NCBI GenBank assembly: GCA_021018815.1
Contig: JAITYX010000066.1
Location: 2,888,001-2,952,000, forward strand
Reading direction: 5' to 3'
Length of the DNA: 64,000 nt
DNA from: Talinum fruticosum
Taxonomy: Eukaryota; Streptophyta; Magnoliopsida; Caryophyllales; Talinaceae
Part shown: positions 37,670 through 48,913 of the stretch, in pieces
How the letters are laid out: the number at the start of each line of letters is the position of its first letter
Position numbering within the stretch: position 1 is the first letter of the stretch
The notes under the pieces: generated by a model
Seen by the model: the letters and a program-made list of their open reading frames with translations, nothing else
Told to the model about the DNA's origin: nothing
Databases searched by the model: none
Translations under genes and position numbers: made by a program

Positions 37670-39115
37670 GATGAAGGAAGGTCATCCACCGGACCACCAA
37701 AGTTCAAAGGATCAAAATTCGTGCATTGGAAGAAGCTAATGGAATGCTTTCTGCTGGACAGCGATGAAGATTTTTGAAACATCATCCAAGAAGATGACTA
37801 CATTCCAATGAAGATAAAAGGTACAAGATCTCGTGCCTAAGGAAAAGTTCGAGTACACCAATGAGGAGTCGAGAAGTTCGGAAAGAACTTTAAAGCGATG
37901 AACATTTTGATGTGTGTTATTAGCCGAGAAGAGTACAATAGAGTGTCAGCTCGTGACACGGCTAAAGATGTGTGGGACACTTTTGTCAACACATATGAAG
38001 GTACAAGCCAAGTGAAATAGGCAAAGATAAGTCAATATCTTCACAAATATGAGCTGTTTAAGATGGAGCAAGAAGAAAACATCACTCGGATGTTTATACA
38101 CTTCATTGAGATTACAAACAATCTCAAATCTCTAGGTAGAAAGATTTCCACGAATAAATGTGAAGAAAAATTCTAAGAAGTTTACCAAAGAAAAGATGGG
38201 GCCCCAAGGTGACAACCATCGAGGAAGCTTAGATCTTCTCTCAACTAAAGTCGGACGAACCGATTGGGAAGCCGCTTACTCATGAAATTCACCTGGAAGA
38301 AGTGGATGCCGAGATGAGCACCAAAAAGAACATTGTGCTCGAAAGCCTCGGAAAGCGAGAGGGAAAGTCTAAGTTCCTCAAACTCGAAGAAGATCCAATA
38401 GCACTCATTGCCCGAGGCTTCAAAAGAATGATGAAGCATAAGAAATAGGAAAAGAGGCCAAAGGAAGAGTTCTACAAGAAGGATAAGAAGGATAGAAAAG
38501 GTAAATATTCTTCCCCTTCAAAGTTATCGTTAACTTAGAACTCTAGTTGTTTTGAATGTGGAAGCAAAGATCACATAGTCAAGGACTGTCCAAGGAGAAA
38601 GAGGGACAGAAAGAAGAAGGCTATGATAGCCACATGGAGCGATGAAGACTCATCCGAAGAAGATGAAGATTCCGATGACTCAAAGTGTCTAATGGCACTA
38701 ACGGACTCGAAGCTGAATCCGAGTCGGACTCGACAACTCGGACATCGAGGAAACAAGTCTTCAGAGAGGTAATTGAATACTTTTTAAGTTCTCCAAAGAT
38801 GATTTGGATAAATATATTTACACTTTTGAAGAAAAGTCCAATTCCGATTCTTCTCAATTCAAAGAACAAATTGAGTCTCTTACTTATGAGAGCAAGTGTT
38901 TGAAAAATGAATTAGAAAAACTAAGACTAACCCCGAGAGAACTCAAGACTAGTACTCAAGGTAATAAGACTGAGTCCGAGTCACTCAAAAGAGAAAATGA
39001 GCATCTGAAAAGAAAGCTTAATGAGTCTCAAGAGCTTGTTTTGAAATTTACTCAAGGTAAGAAAAACCTTGATATGCTCTCAATGTGTCTCCTTCAGGAA
39101 AGAAGTACTTGGTTT
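37670..39115 (+). pseudogene. SIRE-type gag relic
   Basis: The gag frame is readable from about 37655 with GPPKFKGSKFVHWKK, but has no in-frame ATG there and meets stops (first near 37776). The UBN2-type core covers about 37870-38160 (MNILMCVISREEYNRVSA, YLHKYELFKMEQEENITR). A zinc knuckle with all four ligands intact, CFEC...H...C, lies at 38548-38589. A lysine/arginine cluster and acidic serine-rich text (WSDEDSSEEDEDSDDSKC) follow, a known feature of SIRE-lineage gag. A coiled-coil-like stretch rich in Lys, Glu and Leu occupies 38804-39100. Several frameshifts are present. Confidence 0.82.
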
Positions 39116-39439
39116 TAACGAAGAGGAGGAATCTAACTCCTACTCAAATCTTTCCAAAAAGGATTCCGAACTGTGAAGTTCAAGAGGGCTGAGCATGGTC
39201 CTATTCATAAGAATGAAAGGAGGACTGAGCCCGGACTAGTTTACAGGAGAAAACCTTCTCCACTTGTTTACAAAAGAAAAGATTTTCAAAAGAAAGCGAC
39301 ACGTGACTTAGTTTTCTAAAAAGAAGACTTAGAATCAAACCACACCCAAAGTCATTCAAATCTGGGTTCCCAAGAGTCTTCTTCCTCATAAAAGGACCAC
39401 AGTAAAGGGAGTTACTTGGGTTCGTTAGAGGAAGTGAGA

Positions 39440-42367
39440 AGGGTTAGTGTGTTTCGACTTGCAAGTAACTCGTAAAAGGACGAAAGGTCATTGGTACTTA
39501 AACAGTGGATGCTTACGCCACATGTCAAAAGATTCAAGACTTTTTTCTGAGTTAGAAGATTTCAAAGGAGGCAAAGTCACTTTTGGTGATGATAGTAAGG
39601 GCAAGATAGTTGGAATTGGCAAGATTGGGAAAGGAGACAACTTGGTCGGCCTAGTCTATCTTGTCGGGGATTAAAGTACAATCTACTCAACATCTCTTAG
39701 TTGTGTGACAAAGGTCAAGAGGTAAGATTCACTCGGACCAACTGCTATATTTCTTATGCAACCACCAAAGACTCTAAGCTCTTAGGTAAGAGATTAGGTA
39801 ATACCTACACTATTCCTCTTTCGATCCAAGTCAGAATTTATCTTGTTTAAAAGCATGATTACATGATGATTCTTGAATATGGCATCATAGACTAGGTCAT
39901 GTTAGCATGCACACTATCAAAAAGCTTGCATCACATGGTTTAGTTAGGGGTTTACCTAACTTTGCATTTAAGAAAGATAAAATTTGTGAAGCATGCACAA
40001 AAGGGAAACAGTCGATTATCTTTTAAACCTCTCAAAACTGTTTCCACATCCAAAGTGCTTGAGCTGTTGCATATGGATTTATCTCGGTGAAATCTCTATA
40101 AAGAGTCTCGAAGGAAAATCATATGTACTTGTGATTGTTGATGACTACTCACGATCTACCCGGGTTTGTTTTCTCAAGAACAAAAATGAAGGTTTCAAAG
40201 AGTTCAACAAGCTTTAGAGGAAAATTCAAGCGAGTCTCGGACTCGGATCGGAACAATTCGAACCGAACATGGAAGGGAGTTCGACTACTCGGAATTTGCA
40301 GAGTTCTGCGATAAGAATGGTACCTCTCACAACTTCTCGGCACCCGAACTCCTCAACGGAATGGAGTGGAGGGAGAAAGAACTGAACTCTTGAAGAAATA
40401 GGAAGGACAATGATGATTGAACATGATCTACCCTACTATTTCGGGCTGAGGCGATCAACACAGACAAACTACACACTAAATAGATGCCTCATCGGAATCA
40501 TCTTGAAGAAAACTCCATATGAGCTTTACAAGGGAAAGAAGCCCAACATTTCATACTTCAAACCCTTTGGATGTAAGTGTTTTGTTCACAGCAATTGTAA
40601 AGATCACTCGACCAAGTTTGATGCTCGGTAAGATGAAGGTATCTTTATGGGTTACTCATCTCACAAGTAAAGCATATCGTGTCTTTAACAAAAGAACTAA
40701 CAAAATGGAAGAAAGCATCCATGTTGTGTTTGATGAGCTTGATCGAGGAAAAACAAGTGAATCAACCTTCTCGGATCCGAAACTCAGTCGAGATGAAGTA
40801 GATCTTGCTGAAGCCGAGCTCGAGCAAAGTCAAAAGAAAGCAACTCGGAATGAGGCGGCTCGGAACATCATGACTCGGACTAAACCAGCTCAAGATCCAA
40901 CTCGGAATGCTAAAGGACAAGCAGATGAGCAAACTCAGCAAGCCGAGAAAACCGAAGAACAACCAAGTACAACCAACAAACCTGGTAAACCAGAGAACAT
41001 GTACAGCATTCAAATATGCTTCAAGTGCCCCACTCGAGAATATTTTGTCCGACGTCAACAGTGGGGTAAGAACTCGTTCTTCTTTACAAAATCTATATGC
41101 ATTCACTGCATTCATATCACTAACAGAACCCAAAAATGTACTAGAGGCCCTAAATGAACCTGAATGGGTAGAGGCCATCCAAGAGGAACTTAATCAATTT
41201 GAGAGAAATCAAGTCCGGACTTTGACCAAACGTCCTTCGACCACCCAGTTATAGGAACCAAATGGGTTTTTAAGAACAAACTGGATGAGGATGGGTTGGT
41301 AGTCAAAAATAAGGCTAGACTTGTGGCTCAAGGTTACAATCAAGAAGAAGGGATTGATTGTGGGGAAACCTTTGCACCGGTTGCTAGGATTAAAGTTATT
41401 AGAATCCTATTGGAATTTGCATCAAGCATGAACATTAAATTGTATCAAATGGATGTAAAATGTGCCTTTATGAATGGTTTCATTCAAGAGGAAGTCTATG
41501 TTGAGCAACCCCCTAGATTTGAAAACTCGAATTTCCAAATCATGTTTTAAAATTACAAAAGTCTCTATATGGTCTTAAACAAGCTCCCGGAGCTTGGTAT
41601 GAAAGACTCGAGTAGTTTCTTGGTTAGGAATGGTTTCAAAAGAGGTCAGGTTGACAAAACTCTTTTCATAAAAACCAAGGGGAGAGATTTCCTTATTGCT
41701 CGGATGTATGTTAATAATATTATTTTTGCAGCTACTAATGAAAATCTCTATCAAGAATTTTCTGAGTTGATGAGACAGGAATTCCAAATGAGCATGATAG
41801 GAGAGCTCAATTTATTTTTGGTCTACAAATCGGACAAGATAAAGATGGCATCTATGTCCATTAATCACTAAGTGGTTTTCAAGAGACTCAGAACCGACCC
41901 TCATTGGATATTTAGATGCCGACTATGCTAGTTACAAAGTTAATAGAAAGAGCACATCAGGAGCATGTCAATTTCTAGGTCAATCCCTTATTTCTTGGCA
42001 CTCAAAGAAGCGGAACTCAGCTTGCTCTATCAACTGCTGAAGCTGAGTACATTGCAACCGGAGCGTGCTCGTGCTCGGATTCTATGGATCGAGCAACACT
42101 TGAAGGACCTAGGACTTTCATTCAAATCTATCCAAATGAAGTGTGATAATCAAAGTGCAATCAGCATCACCAAAAATCCAGTTCAAGCACTTAAAGACAA
42201 AGCATATTGAGGTAAGGTATGATTTTTAGAGAGACCATTCTGAGAAAGGTGATATTGAACTTGAATTCATTCCTACAAAATTTCAATTAGCTGATATTTT
42301 CACTAAACCACTTAGTGAGGATCAGTTTTGCTTTATTAGGAATGAGCTTGGAATGATTAATGCATGA
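39440..42367 (+). pseudogene. SIRE-type pol relic (protease, integrase, RT, RNase H)
   Basis: The protease motif at 39495-39510 reads LNSGC, with Asn (codon 39501-39503) where the catalytic Asp is expected. GGKVTFGDDSKGKIVGIGKI follows. The integrase region covers about 39880-40400 and shows frame breaks and degraded acidic sites. The linker includes KKTPYELYKGKKPN at about 40506-40550. The RT starts near 41160. Its longest open part (41296-41550) contains [20 protein letters not shown] and [11 protein letters not shown]. The active-site box at 41707-41718 reads YVNN, not YVDD. About 290 bp present in the 29109 element is missing at about 41867. RNase H is read in two frames at 42000-42210. 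The stop is at 42365-42367. Confidence 0.87.
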
Positions 42368-42770
42368 TTATGTGATTTTCTATGTGAACTTGTCTTACAT
42401 GATTATGTGTTATATGTTTTTCTTGGTCTTAATAACAATTGGTTCGATTGACCGAGTGAAACCGAGCTAGGAGTTATTCGAGTGTTTAAGTTTTCTCGAG
42501 TCACTTAGAAACCATACAAAGTCAGACTTAGTCTTTGAGAAAAATGGACACCAATCTTCCGAAATCATCTCTAAACAAGTGGAGAATTTCATAAATTTCT
42601 TTTTAAAATCTTCGCTTTCTCTCTCTCTCACCGTGTGTATCGATCGATGAGCTAGCCATTGGGAGAAAGTTACTGGAATTCCAACCGTTGGAAAGCGTAA
42701 ACGTCACACCTATCTAAGGCGACCGTTGGAGGTTTAGGTTAGACTTAATATTGAAGGACATTTCTTTTCG
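42368..42770 (+). other. Segment between pol and the additional ORF
   Basis: Its first part is homologous to 34746-35035 of the neighbouring element (GAGT/CGAG-rich text), ending where that element is truncated. No open frame of note is present. It leads into a TATA box at 42771. Confidence 0.6.
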
Positions 42771-42934
42771 CTATAAATAGTATCCCTTTACCTTCATTTT
42801 GCTACTTTACTCTCTACTCGACTTACTCTCTCGCTTACTCACTCTTGCTCTCAATATTCTCGGTGCTCTCACTCTCTTATTCTCTCTCTCTCTCTCTATC
42901 ACTCGTTTACTCTCTCTTTCTCAAATCTTCAGCC
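42771..42934 (+). promoter_or_regulatory. Candidate internal promoter for the 3' ORF
   Basis: CTATAAATAG at 42771-42780 is followed by a CT-rich leader (tracts between 42830 and 42930), and the ATG of the additional ORF is at 42935, about 160 bp from the TATA. This looks like a plant core promoter plus pyrimidine-rich 5' untranslated leader inside the retrotransposon. It suggests the ORF may be expressed from its own transcript rather than from the LTR. Confidence 0.55.
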
Positions 42935-44509
42935 ATGCCTAAAAGAGGTTCAACCCAAGATTTTCTAGGGTCTCGCGACCAAGAAACCTCGCACCAAACA
43001 AACCGAATACCTCTAACCCCTTGAAAGTGTTCATCACCCAACACCTTACGTTGGATGACAAGTTCTTCCCAACCACGTCATTTTCGTGGTTGCCTCACAT
43101 CAAAACCACCGGTGTCTACAATTTTATGTGCTTCAGTGAGTTCATCTACCCGTAACTCGTTGTCGAGTTCTACTCTAACCTGTCTTACTCGGAGGGAGTC
43201 ATCACCTTGCGAGTTCAAAACACGGTTGTTTGTATCAACCTCGACCTCCTTCACTCGAATTTTCAATGTCTCATCTCTCTTCTTGAACTGCAATCCCATC
43301 CCTTTCAATGAGATTGCAGATGAGTTCTTCGAGAAATATGCCAAGGAGGTCCTTGAGTCATGCAAAAATTTCTCGGTGGCTCGGATGAGGACCGAGGCCG
43401 GACTACTTTACTTTCTTCGATGAGAACCTTCTTCTCTTATCACTTGAGCAAAGAGAATCCCAATTCTAAGATTCTCAAAACTCTGTTTGATATCCTCGAG
43501 GGCTACGATATAAACCTCTTCCCAGCCATCCTTGAGCAAATGGCTACTATGCCAGCTCAATCTAAAAATCCTCTCCTTTTCCGTTCGGAGCCCTTCTAAC
43601 TATGGTCTTTAAATAGTTTAAGGTTCCCCTCCCATCCGAACCAAATGCGAGTGTCCGAGGCTGCCATTATAGTAGGCAAGAAGAAACTTTTAGGCTACGG
43701 GTACCAACAAATCAAGCCTCGGTGTCCGGGTCCATGGATCCGAGTTGAAGCCACCTTCACCTCCTCCCACTCGGACTCGGACTCGGACTCGGACTCCCCT
43801 ATCTCTCCCTCCTCCACTTGGTGGTGCATCCACCTCAAAACCCCTTCTCGCAAAGAATCGTTGCTTTTTCTACGGTTTTGGTGGACAAACTCTCCTCAAT
43901 GACTGAAGAACTTCGAGACACTCTCCATTCTCTCAAAAATGTCCTTCGAGCTTGGTCATCAACCAAAAGACGGCTCGGCCTCGGATCCAGGGAACACCAG
44001 GATCTCGCTCATCAAGATGAAGGGACTGATCAAGGAGCAGAACGAGCAACTTCACCTCCTCTAAGAAAGAAGATCTAAGGCTGCTCAGGACCCTCAAAGC
44101 TCGGACACTTCGAGGAATCCTTGAGCCCAGCCAAGTCCCCTTCGCAGAGGCAAAAGAAGAAGAAGTTGCAGCTAAAGCGGCTCAGCGTGAGGAGAAGGAG
44201 GAATAAAAGGAATAGGAGAAGGAGGAAGAAGAAAAGAAGGAGGAAGCAGATCAACCAGAGGGACAAGGTGCTATAGTCCCCGAACCGGAGCAGATCGGCT
44301 CGGACGATAGTCCGAGTGGGTCGAAGACCCTGCGGTTGTTGGTCGATCCACGAGTGGTCAAAACGGAAGAAGCACCCCCTCTCGCTGTTTTCCAGGAGGA
44401 TGAGCCGGAAGATGACTTAGTTCCGGGTCAGCCAACTAGAACCGAACCACGGCCAGACATCTCGGTGCTGCCGCCGCCATGGTCTTCCATGCCATCACAA
44501 GCTTACTAG
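42935..44509 (+). pseudogene. Additional 3' ORF, Transposase_32-like (putative plant transposon protein)
   Basis: The ATG at 42935 begins MPKRGSTQDFLG. A one-base shift then gives KVFITQHLTLDDKFFP, VVEFYSNLSYSEGV and VVCINLDLLH (about 43030-43270). Further on come KILKTLFDILEGYDINLFPA (43470-43530) and, in another frame, PFGALLTMVFK then FKVPLPSEP (about 43575-43650). This order resembles the 'putative plant transposon protein' domain often found in plant genomes. The C-terminal part (43900-44509) is Lys/Glu-rich and then acidic and Pro-rich. A stop at 44507-44509 closes it. Several in-frame stops and shifts show decay. SIRE elements often have an env-like ORF here, but no signal peptide or transmembrane segment was seen. 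Function unknown. Confidence 0.6.
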
Positions 44510-45092
44510 CGCCGGCGCACTCGCTCGCTCCTCCGCCTCAGCACCACCAACACCCTCGTCTTAGTTTCTTTTCTATGGTTTTCGGTTTTTTTCCTTTTCT
44601 TCTTTTGTCCCAACATCAACTGTATCCTTGATGTTTTCTTCGTTGTTTTTTTTATGAAATGCAAGGGGGAGAAGAAATAGAAAAATTGATGTTGCTATGT
44701 TTAAGGGGAGCTCACCCTTTCTTTTTTTGTATTTTCTTTTTGTTTATATATGAATGAATTTTCTTTCTTTGAGTAGAATCATTTCGAGTTAACTCTTTCC
44801 GAGTTAACTCTTTCTAAGTTCAATCTCTTATTTTATTACTTTTTTGCTCTAATATATCTGTTCATATTTTTTGCTAAATGTGTTATCCGCATAAGTACTG
44901 ATAGTATCATGCATTGCGGACTCTAATATGTTCTAAGTATGAAATATCTAGAAATGCATTTTCCGAGTATGAAATACTTCACTCACTACTTCTTATTCCG
45001 ATATGTTCCACTCGAGTGAGAATGAAAACTCATGTTTTACTCTAACAAGTTTCTATTTGAGTGAGGAATGCCTTTCATTAAAAAGGGGAGAT
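44510..45092 (+). other. 3' non-coding region with three purine tracts
   Basis: Purine-rich tracts of the polypurine type occur at 44661-44675 (GCAAGGGGGAGAAGA), about 44701-44710 (TTAAGGGGAG) and 45080-45092 (AAAAAGGGGAGAT). The last adjoins the 3' LTR and is the expected plus-strand primer. The upstream ones may act as extra primers. No frame of interest is present. Confidence 0.65.
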
Positions 45093-46563
45093 TGAAGACT
45101 CGGACTCAGAATCTAGATCATTCCGAGTACTACATAAAGACTCAGGTACAAACCTCATCCCTCCTAAGTTTTGATTACAAGTCATTCCGAGTGTGATAGA
45201 AACTCCTATATAAGTTTTCATTCATTTCGATCGACTCGTAAAACACATTCTTGTTTATCTTCTAGCATTGATGTTTCGAGTCACTTAGAAATCACTCGGA
45301 TCTATAGCATGTTCAAATAATCTCTTAACACTTTTTATCCGAGTTCCGATCGCGTATTTCAAAGCAAAGTGAATTACAGTATTAATTCATCTTTCTAAGT
45401 CACTTTGTATGTTTGAGAATTATCCGTCGAGATTAAGTCCTTATACTCGATGTTTTCACTCCTATAACTTGATCTTTCCTAAGATTGACTCGGATGGAAT
45501 TTGAGTATAATGAATATTAGACTCAGAAAATTCCACTCTTCTAGGCCTAAGATAATTATGCACTTAATTATCTTAATTAAATTATTATCTGTTCCTAATC
45601 TTGGACCAAAGTATTTTATACTTTGAGAACCAAAGTGGTTTACTTTTGTAGGTTATCCAAATGAGGTTATCTCATTTTTGAATTACAAAAGTAGCTAGCT
45701 TCAAGCTGTCAATCACCAAGCACACAAGACTTATCTACTTCGAACAGGGCTCAAACACCGTGTCATGGTTGTCTGTTTCCAAAACTGGAAAACTTCGACG
45801 CTAAACTCAACGGTGGTTTTCACCTTGCTTTTCCGACATCACTAGTTGACTGGAGCACCTACAGGAGCCAAGAGCTGTTGTGCAACGTTCACATCCCAAC
45901 GGATCTTTTCTAAGCAACTCGAAGAGCCGTTACAACGGCCGATAAAGACTTATATTTAGAACCAAGACATAGCGGTCACTCGGCTTGGTTATCTATAAAT
46001 AGAAGCCACTGCACAAGACTTGAAGATTGCTTAATCCAATGCTGAAACTATATCTCTTAGTACATTACTCATTCAATCTTCTTCTTACAACTCTATGTCT
46101 ATACTTAATACATTTCGAGTTATAAAGTCTTATAATCGAGTCACATACTTTTCTTAGTTTCTAAGTAAAGTCCCTTGACTGAGATGTAAGGGTTAACTCA
46201 GCTCGGTTGTCCCTAGCTGTAAGGATTATCTTAGTTAGGAAGTAGTAGATCGGATAAGGGAACTTCGAGTCTAGGAAAACATTGTAAGGAATTGTCTAAG
46301 GGAGCAATTCTAGTTGAGTTAGTCCGTTGTATTTTGAGGATTCAAAATAGTGGATTTGACTTGGTGCTTGGATTAGCACTGTCCATGGTTTTCTACCCCG
46401 GGACGATTTCCACGTATCTCTGTGTGTATACTTTTCTAAGTCCAATCTAGACTCATATTCGCCTTTTTATTCTTTTCAAGCTTAAAGTTTGTTTGTTAAA
46501 ATTTCATCATCACCCTATTCACCCCCTCTAGGGTGACTTAGACTCTCCAAGAGAAAACCTTCA
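45093..46563 (+). repeat. 3' LTR of the SIRE-type element
   Basis: This 1471-bp LTR matches 36110-37585 with the same ends and TATA box (45994-46001). Visible differences are scattered substitutions and small indels, indicating an insertion that is not recent. Confidence 0.92.
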
Positions 46564-46568
46564 ACAAA

Positions 46569-48334
46569 GATGTGAAGTTGAGCTTAAGAGCTACATGTCG
46601 AACTATGTCTTCAACATAAAGTAAAATAACAATGGAGTGTGAGCCAATGTGTAAAACAAACATAGACGGGTCAGTATGACTACACATTGTAGGTTTTATG
46701 AGAGATGTGCTTATCAAGATAATAAGGCTTTTAAATTTTTAAAAGATGACTAGCGGTTTTAGGAACCATTTTATTTTTAAAAATGTGACTTAGAATTCTC
46801 GGGATAGGCAATAGAAAGATAAAGCATTCTGGACAGATTGTTGTAAGACTCACCTGGCCAAGCGGTATGTCTTCTAGGGCCAAGAGTAAAGCCCAAAATC
46901 CACCACGGCAACCGATATGAGGTAGCTAGTGGGGATGACTCGGCATGGGTCTGCTGGCCCGGACCGCAAAAGCAATCTTGCTCGTAACGTCCACATTGCT
47001 AACAATCTGTTTAAAATAATTTAATTTCTGGAAAAATCGAGATGCAATGCTCATAATAAAAATAGATAAAACCAGGAGTCGCCTATTAATTTCAAATTAA
47101 AGTTAAAAAATAAAATAATTTCCTACTTTAAGCTTCAAAATGAAGGAATAATCGAAAAGAGAAAAAAGCTAAAAAATAAAAAGGTTTTCAAAAGGGATGC
47201 ATTGGTCAAAACTAATGATCCGGTGTGCGGAGTGAAGACACAAAATGAGAAAGGTTTCTCCTCATTCTCGCCTGTTCAAAAACAACCTTTACTAATTCAA
47301 ATGGGAATGTAAAAATGTGTCAAAGAAAATAGGCAAACATCATGCTAGTGTGGAAAGTAAACTCGTCAAATCGTGCTTAAAAGCAATAAATAATGTAAAT
47401 AAAGAAAGTAATAAAGAAAGCAATAAATATAAACTATTATAGTGGGTGAGGAGCGAAGTAAATGAAATTACATTTTCTCAAAAATCACAATACAAAAACC
47501 GATATGAGAATAAAGCGACAAAAATACAAACACAAGTTGGGAGATCTACATCTTGTGCCCTCAGGTGGATCCACTTGTCAATCTCCCAAGTTCGGTTGGA
47601 TCTTGGCGGAGTAAAGACAAGAAAATGAGGAAAGGAAAAGGAAGTAGAGAGTAGAAAATAAAGAGAGAATTTGGAGACCTATGTGACTAGCGTGGGTTGG
47701 CTGGAGTTTTCCCGTGTTGAATGGGTCAAGAAGACATGTTTTAGGTCGAGGTATGACTAATGTGGGTCACCGCATGATACGGGGATCCGCGCTTAGCTTT
47801 GACACGGTCTAAAGCTCAGCTTTGGTGAGCGATGTAGGTCGGCTAGGCTATTTTGTATTTGTCTCGGTTGTGAGCCCGCTAATTATTTTGATTTTGGGAT
47901 GGAAGCAAAGAAAGTCACACTCGCCTTGATTCGATCTATCCTCAAATAAACACATGTAGTTAAATTTCATCATTGGGCCAACAATAAAGAAACGAAGCAT
48001 TAGAAAAACTCTACGACACTTTTTAGTTGTCTATGGTTAGCCCCTACTTTGACGTAGTTGGACGCCAAATGCTATGCAAGAACGAGTGCCAAGAATCGGT
48101 CGCTTGTAGGGACCCGAACCCCGGCTTTGGGGGCTTGACTTAACTAGCTGTGTGAAGTTTGAAATTTGACTAGTTGCTTCCTGAGCTTGGCTTGATCACA
48201 GTCCCAAAGCTCGAATGAAAGCCTAAACTTGACTATCCGTCCAGCCTAAAGCTTGGTTTTTGTAACGCCTCCTATCAGCATCACCAATGATTGTTAATTA
48301 GAGAGTATTAAATGTGGTCATAGCAAAAACAATA
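46569..48334. other. Spacer, possibly degraded repeat
   Basis: No gene was recognised. Text near 47078-47095 (CCAGGAGTCGCC) resembles a motif I associate with an abundant plant repeat, but this is weak. The plus-strand frame 47446-47628 shows no motif. Confidence 0.4.
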
Positions 48335-48342
48335 ATTGAAGG

Positions 48343-48567
48343 TAGGGTTGTGCATTATTCAATCCAAAACCAGACCGGACCAAAAACCAGCTTGGACTTG
48401 ATCTGGACCAAAGATTGGCTTGGACTAGACCGGACCGATAATATTCGGTCCAATCCACAATCAACAAAATTTCCTTATTCAGTCTTTGGTCGAGTCCTGT
48501 TCGGTCCACCGGATCCGTGATCCGGACCAAGGAATAAGTTACTAAAAAATCCAAGTCCTATAGTCTA

Positions 48568-48619
<52 letters not shown>

Positions 48620-48905
48620 CTAATTAGGATTTGTAGTTGAGAGCATATTCTAATTATCTTGTGTCTTAAATTTGGCTTATTTGATACTCAATTCTCTCTC
48701 CGGGTTCCAAAATTTTTGGAGTTCCATAATATCTAAGTATGTGATAATCTCCAATCGGTCCGGTCCAGGTTCAGTCCGGTCCCATCTAGGTCCAAACTAA
48801 AGGTTATTCGGTCCAATCCTCGATTTGCCAATTTCTCTTATTCGATTTTCGGTCCAAATAAGTCCGGTTCTGTTTGTTCCAGGTTTGGACTGATGAACAC
48901 CCCTA
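48343..48905. mobile_element. hAT-like MITE
   Basis: The ends are TAGGGTTGTGCAT on the left and the complement of TAGGGGTGTTCAT on the right, typical of hAT-type MITEs. The flanking octamers ATTGAAGG (48335-48342) and ATCAATGG (48906-48913) match at five of eight positions and could be an aged 8-bp duplication. Inner halves are rich in mirrored CCGGACC/GGTCCGG motifs. No transposase is encoded; the frames on both strands mirror the inverted repeats. Confidence 0.75.
48570..48618. repeat. (TA)n microsatellite within the hAT-like MITE
   Basis: A nearly pure TA run of about 48 bp lies near the centre of the MITE. Confidence 0.95.
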
Positions 48906-48913
48906 ATCAATGG

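Larger units (their letters stand above)
36110..46563 (+). mobile_element. Full-length SIRE/Maximus-type Ty1/copia element with an additional 3' ORF
   Basis: Two LTRs of 1476 and 1471 bp with TGAAGACTC...CTTCA ends enclose gag, pol and a third coding region. The flanking duplication is ACAAA (36105-36109 and 46564-46568). Total length is 10454 bp, within the usual 9-11 kb of this lineage. The order gag, protease, integrase, RT, RNase H is copia type. The primer-binding site, three purine-rich tracts and TATA boxes are visible. Gag and pol contain stops, frameshifts and changed catalytic residues, and pol lacks about 290 bp relative to the neighbour at 29109, so it is non-autonomous now. Confidence 0.92.

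Noticed and set aside
43740..44270. Considered a histone-like or nuclear host gene because of Lys/Glu-rich translation
   Set aside because: It lies between pol and the 3' LTR of one retrotransposon and continues the additional ORF's frame with stops.
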